From JADLGJ01 sp031423615 (GTDB taxonomy: Bacteria > Omnitrophota > Gorgyraeia > Zapsychrales > JANLHA01): a stretch of 22,901 nucleotides of DNA. Made by a program: the position numbers and the translations under genes. Position 1 is the stretch's first letter, and each line of letters starts with the position of its first letter. The stretch covers positions 1 through 22,901 of the forward strand of contig JANPFV010000101.1 of NCBI GenBank assembly GCA_031423615.1. The letters are read 5' to 3'. The notes below the pieces were generated by a model, which saw only the letters and a program-made list of their open reading frames with translations, was not told the origin of the DNA and searched no databases. Shown piece by piece: positions 22,018-22,901 of this stretch.

Positions 22018-22046
22018 ATTATAGGGCCTCATTCTTAACTTGTGAA
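22018..22046 (-). promoter_or_regulatory. Sigma70-type promoter of the sigma/efflux operon
   Basis: TTCACA (22046-22041), 17-base spacer, TATAAT (22023-22018). Predicted start near 22011, leaving a leader of about 50 bases. It overlaps the end of a hairpin region (CTCGG-TCG-CCGAG, 22060-22048) that follows the upstream gene. Confidence 0.6.
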
Positions 22047-22076
22047 GCTCGGCGACCGAGAATCCCAATCGGCTTC

Positions 22077-22718
22077 TCAGTTGACATACATGGCTTGCAA
22101 TTGGCTGATCTTGGGAAAATCAGCGTAAAATTCTCCCTGCGGCCCCACATATCCATCCCCTGATTTTTTCAGAGTCACGGAGGTATATCCACTGCCTTTG
22201 CGATTGGGAATATTGACAATAAAAGAATTGTCCTCGTTTCCTGCTGCTAAGTTAAGTGGAACACCCTGCAAAGGGTAAACCATGGTATCGGGTTGATCAA
22301 CCAGCACATAGCCTTGCACTGTCGGCTGATAATAAATATCATTCTGCGTATAATATGTCGCACCGCGAATAACAACAGGGCGATAAGAAGAAGGCAAATA
22401 TCGGATCACCGCGCCGCGGGGAGGAGCAACGACCACATATTGCCGCATATGACGACGATAATAAACTCCATCCTCATAATAATATCTTAAGCCTCCAACG
22501 GAAAGCGAAAGATTCCCTCCGGATAGTGTGAACCGAGTTTCTCCATAGCGAGGGTAAGAATGATGCCTTGACTCATAATGAGATTGATTAACTCTGCGGT
22601 ATGAATTATATTCCTGGTTCCGGCCGTTATCGGCATAGCTCGTCGTCGGGTTAGCCACGACAATTAAGGCCAAAAGACCACCACCCACAACTTGAATGAT
22701 ATGTAATTTTTTTACCAT
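22077..22718 (-). CDS. Secreted Tyr-rich protein resembling DUF6515
   Basis: A 213-residue exported protein: signal peptide to about SYA (29), a His/Tyr/Arg-rich stretch (30-60), then repeated YYYEDGVYYRR / YYTQNDIYYQP modules around YVVVAPPRGAVIRYLP. That pattern of paired GxYY repeats and VVxPPxG is typical of the DUF6515 group, whose function is unknown. A C-terminal domain (about 150-210) has NIPNRKGSGYTSVTLKKSGDGYVGPQGEFY. AAGGAGG six bases before the ATG fixes the start. An IS element end lies 44 bases upstream. Confidence 0.8.
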   Translation of the reverse strand: MVKKLHIIQVVGGGLLALIVVANPTTSYADNGRNQEYNSYRRVNQSHYESRHHSYPRYGETRFTLSGGNLSLSVGGLRYYYEDGVYYRRHMRQYVVVAPPRGAVIRYLPSSYRPVVIRGATYYTQNDIYYQPTVQGYVLVDQPDTMVYPLQGVPLNLAAGNEDNSFIVNIPNRKGSGYTSVTLKKSGDGYVGPQGEFYADFPKISQLQAMYVN

Positions 22719-22761
22719 GATGAACCTCCTTGAAGTTAAGCGTGTTTTCTCCCCGCATTCA

Positions 22762-22901
22762 CTAGTGTAGTGAGTCTAACGCTTCTTTACATTTGGCAAT
22801 TTTTGACATAATTCGTTCGACCGATGCGCTCCAGATAAAAACCTTGGGATTTTGGTTATGATTCTCGAGATATTTCGTGATTGTTTCAATCAGGTCGGGC
22901 A
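22762..22901 (-). CDS. IS630-type transposase, C-terminal end (cut by window edge)
   Basis: The last 45 codons are in the window, beginning PDLIETITKYLENHNQNPK and continuing with VFIWSASVERIMSKIAK before the stop. This matches the C-terminal tail of IS630-family DDE transposases (DLI..I..Y...HN..PK.F.W.A....I..KI..). The stop codon lies within a perfect 6-bp hairpin (TCACTA-GTG-TAGTGA, 22759-22773). Terminal inverted repeats could not be identified because the other end is outside the window. Confidence 0.8.
   Translation of the reverse strand, partial: PDLIETITKYLENHNQNPKVFIWSASVERIMSKIAKCKEALDSLH

Noticed and set aside
1..22901. CRISPR arrays, tRNA and rRNA genes
   Set aside because: No regularly spaced repeats and no tRNA or rRNA signature sequences were found on either strand.

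Overview
The window looks like a chromosomal segment of a Gram-negative-type bacterium of moderate GC. Outer-membrane and envelope genes (TolC, TamB-like, ExbB/ExbD, three predicted lipoproteins or secreted proteins) argue for a double membrane. Gene content and style recall uncultured lineages such as candidate phylum Omnitrophota, but that is an impression from the sequence, not a demonstrated placement. Nearly everything is on the minus strand; only dedA and ppa are on plus.

Region 1 (about 1-3900, read right to left) is a nitrogen module. A GAF-GAF-ANTAR protein, the architecture of RNA-binding antiterminators, is followed by a new 54-residue protein gene and then by amtB-glnB (ammonium channel plus P-II). 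Both downstream units have a consensus sigma70 promoter, a long leader, paired short hairpins with the A-N-N-G-N-N hexaloops that ANTAR domains recognise, and an intrinsic-terminator-like hairpin overlapping the second ANTAR hairpin. I read this as a self-contained ANTAR antitermination regulon encoded beside its own regulator. This is the main discovery of the window. After the glnB terminator, another gene starts at the window edge; its Shine-Dalgarno sequence is locked in a perfect 8-bp stem closing a three-way junction RNA.

Region 2 (3896-7865) is a central-metabolism operon: sucC-sucD (ADP-forming succinyl-CoA ligase), a stand-alone BioD-like/DRTGG protein resembling the regulatory N-terminus of phosphotransacetylase, and a SAM methyltransferase. 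It is driven by a clear sigma70 promoter.

Region 3 (7875-13322) is an envelope-related run: a peptidoglycan-binding lipoprotein and a 31-residue Cys-rich peptide at the upstream end, then a YkgJ-type Cys-cluster protein, a short TamB-like protein, CorA, two tandem paralogous pseudo-receiver-like proteins and a second peptidoglycan-binding protein.

Region 4 (13408-16238) holds dedA (+), the crcB-exbB-exbD operon (-) and ppa (+).

Region 5 (16253-22046) is one tightly overlapping operon: ECF sigma factor, zinc-finger anti-sigma factor, Spy/CpxP-like periplasmic protein, TolC-like, MacA-like and MacB-like. It is read as an envelope-stress-controlled efflux or export system.

Region 6 (22077-22901) has a secreted DUF6515-like protein and, at the edge, the C-terminal end of an IS630-type transposase. 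No tRNA, rRNA or CRISPR array was seen.
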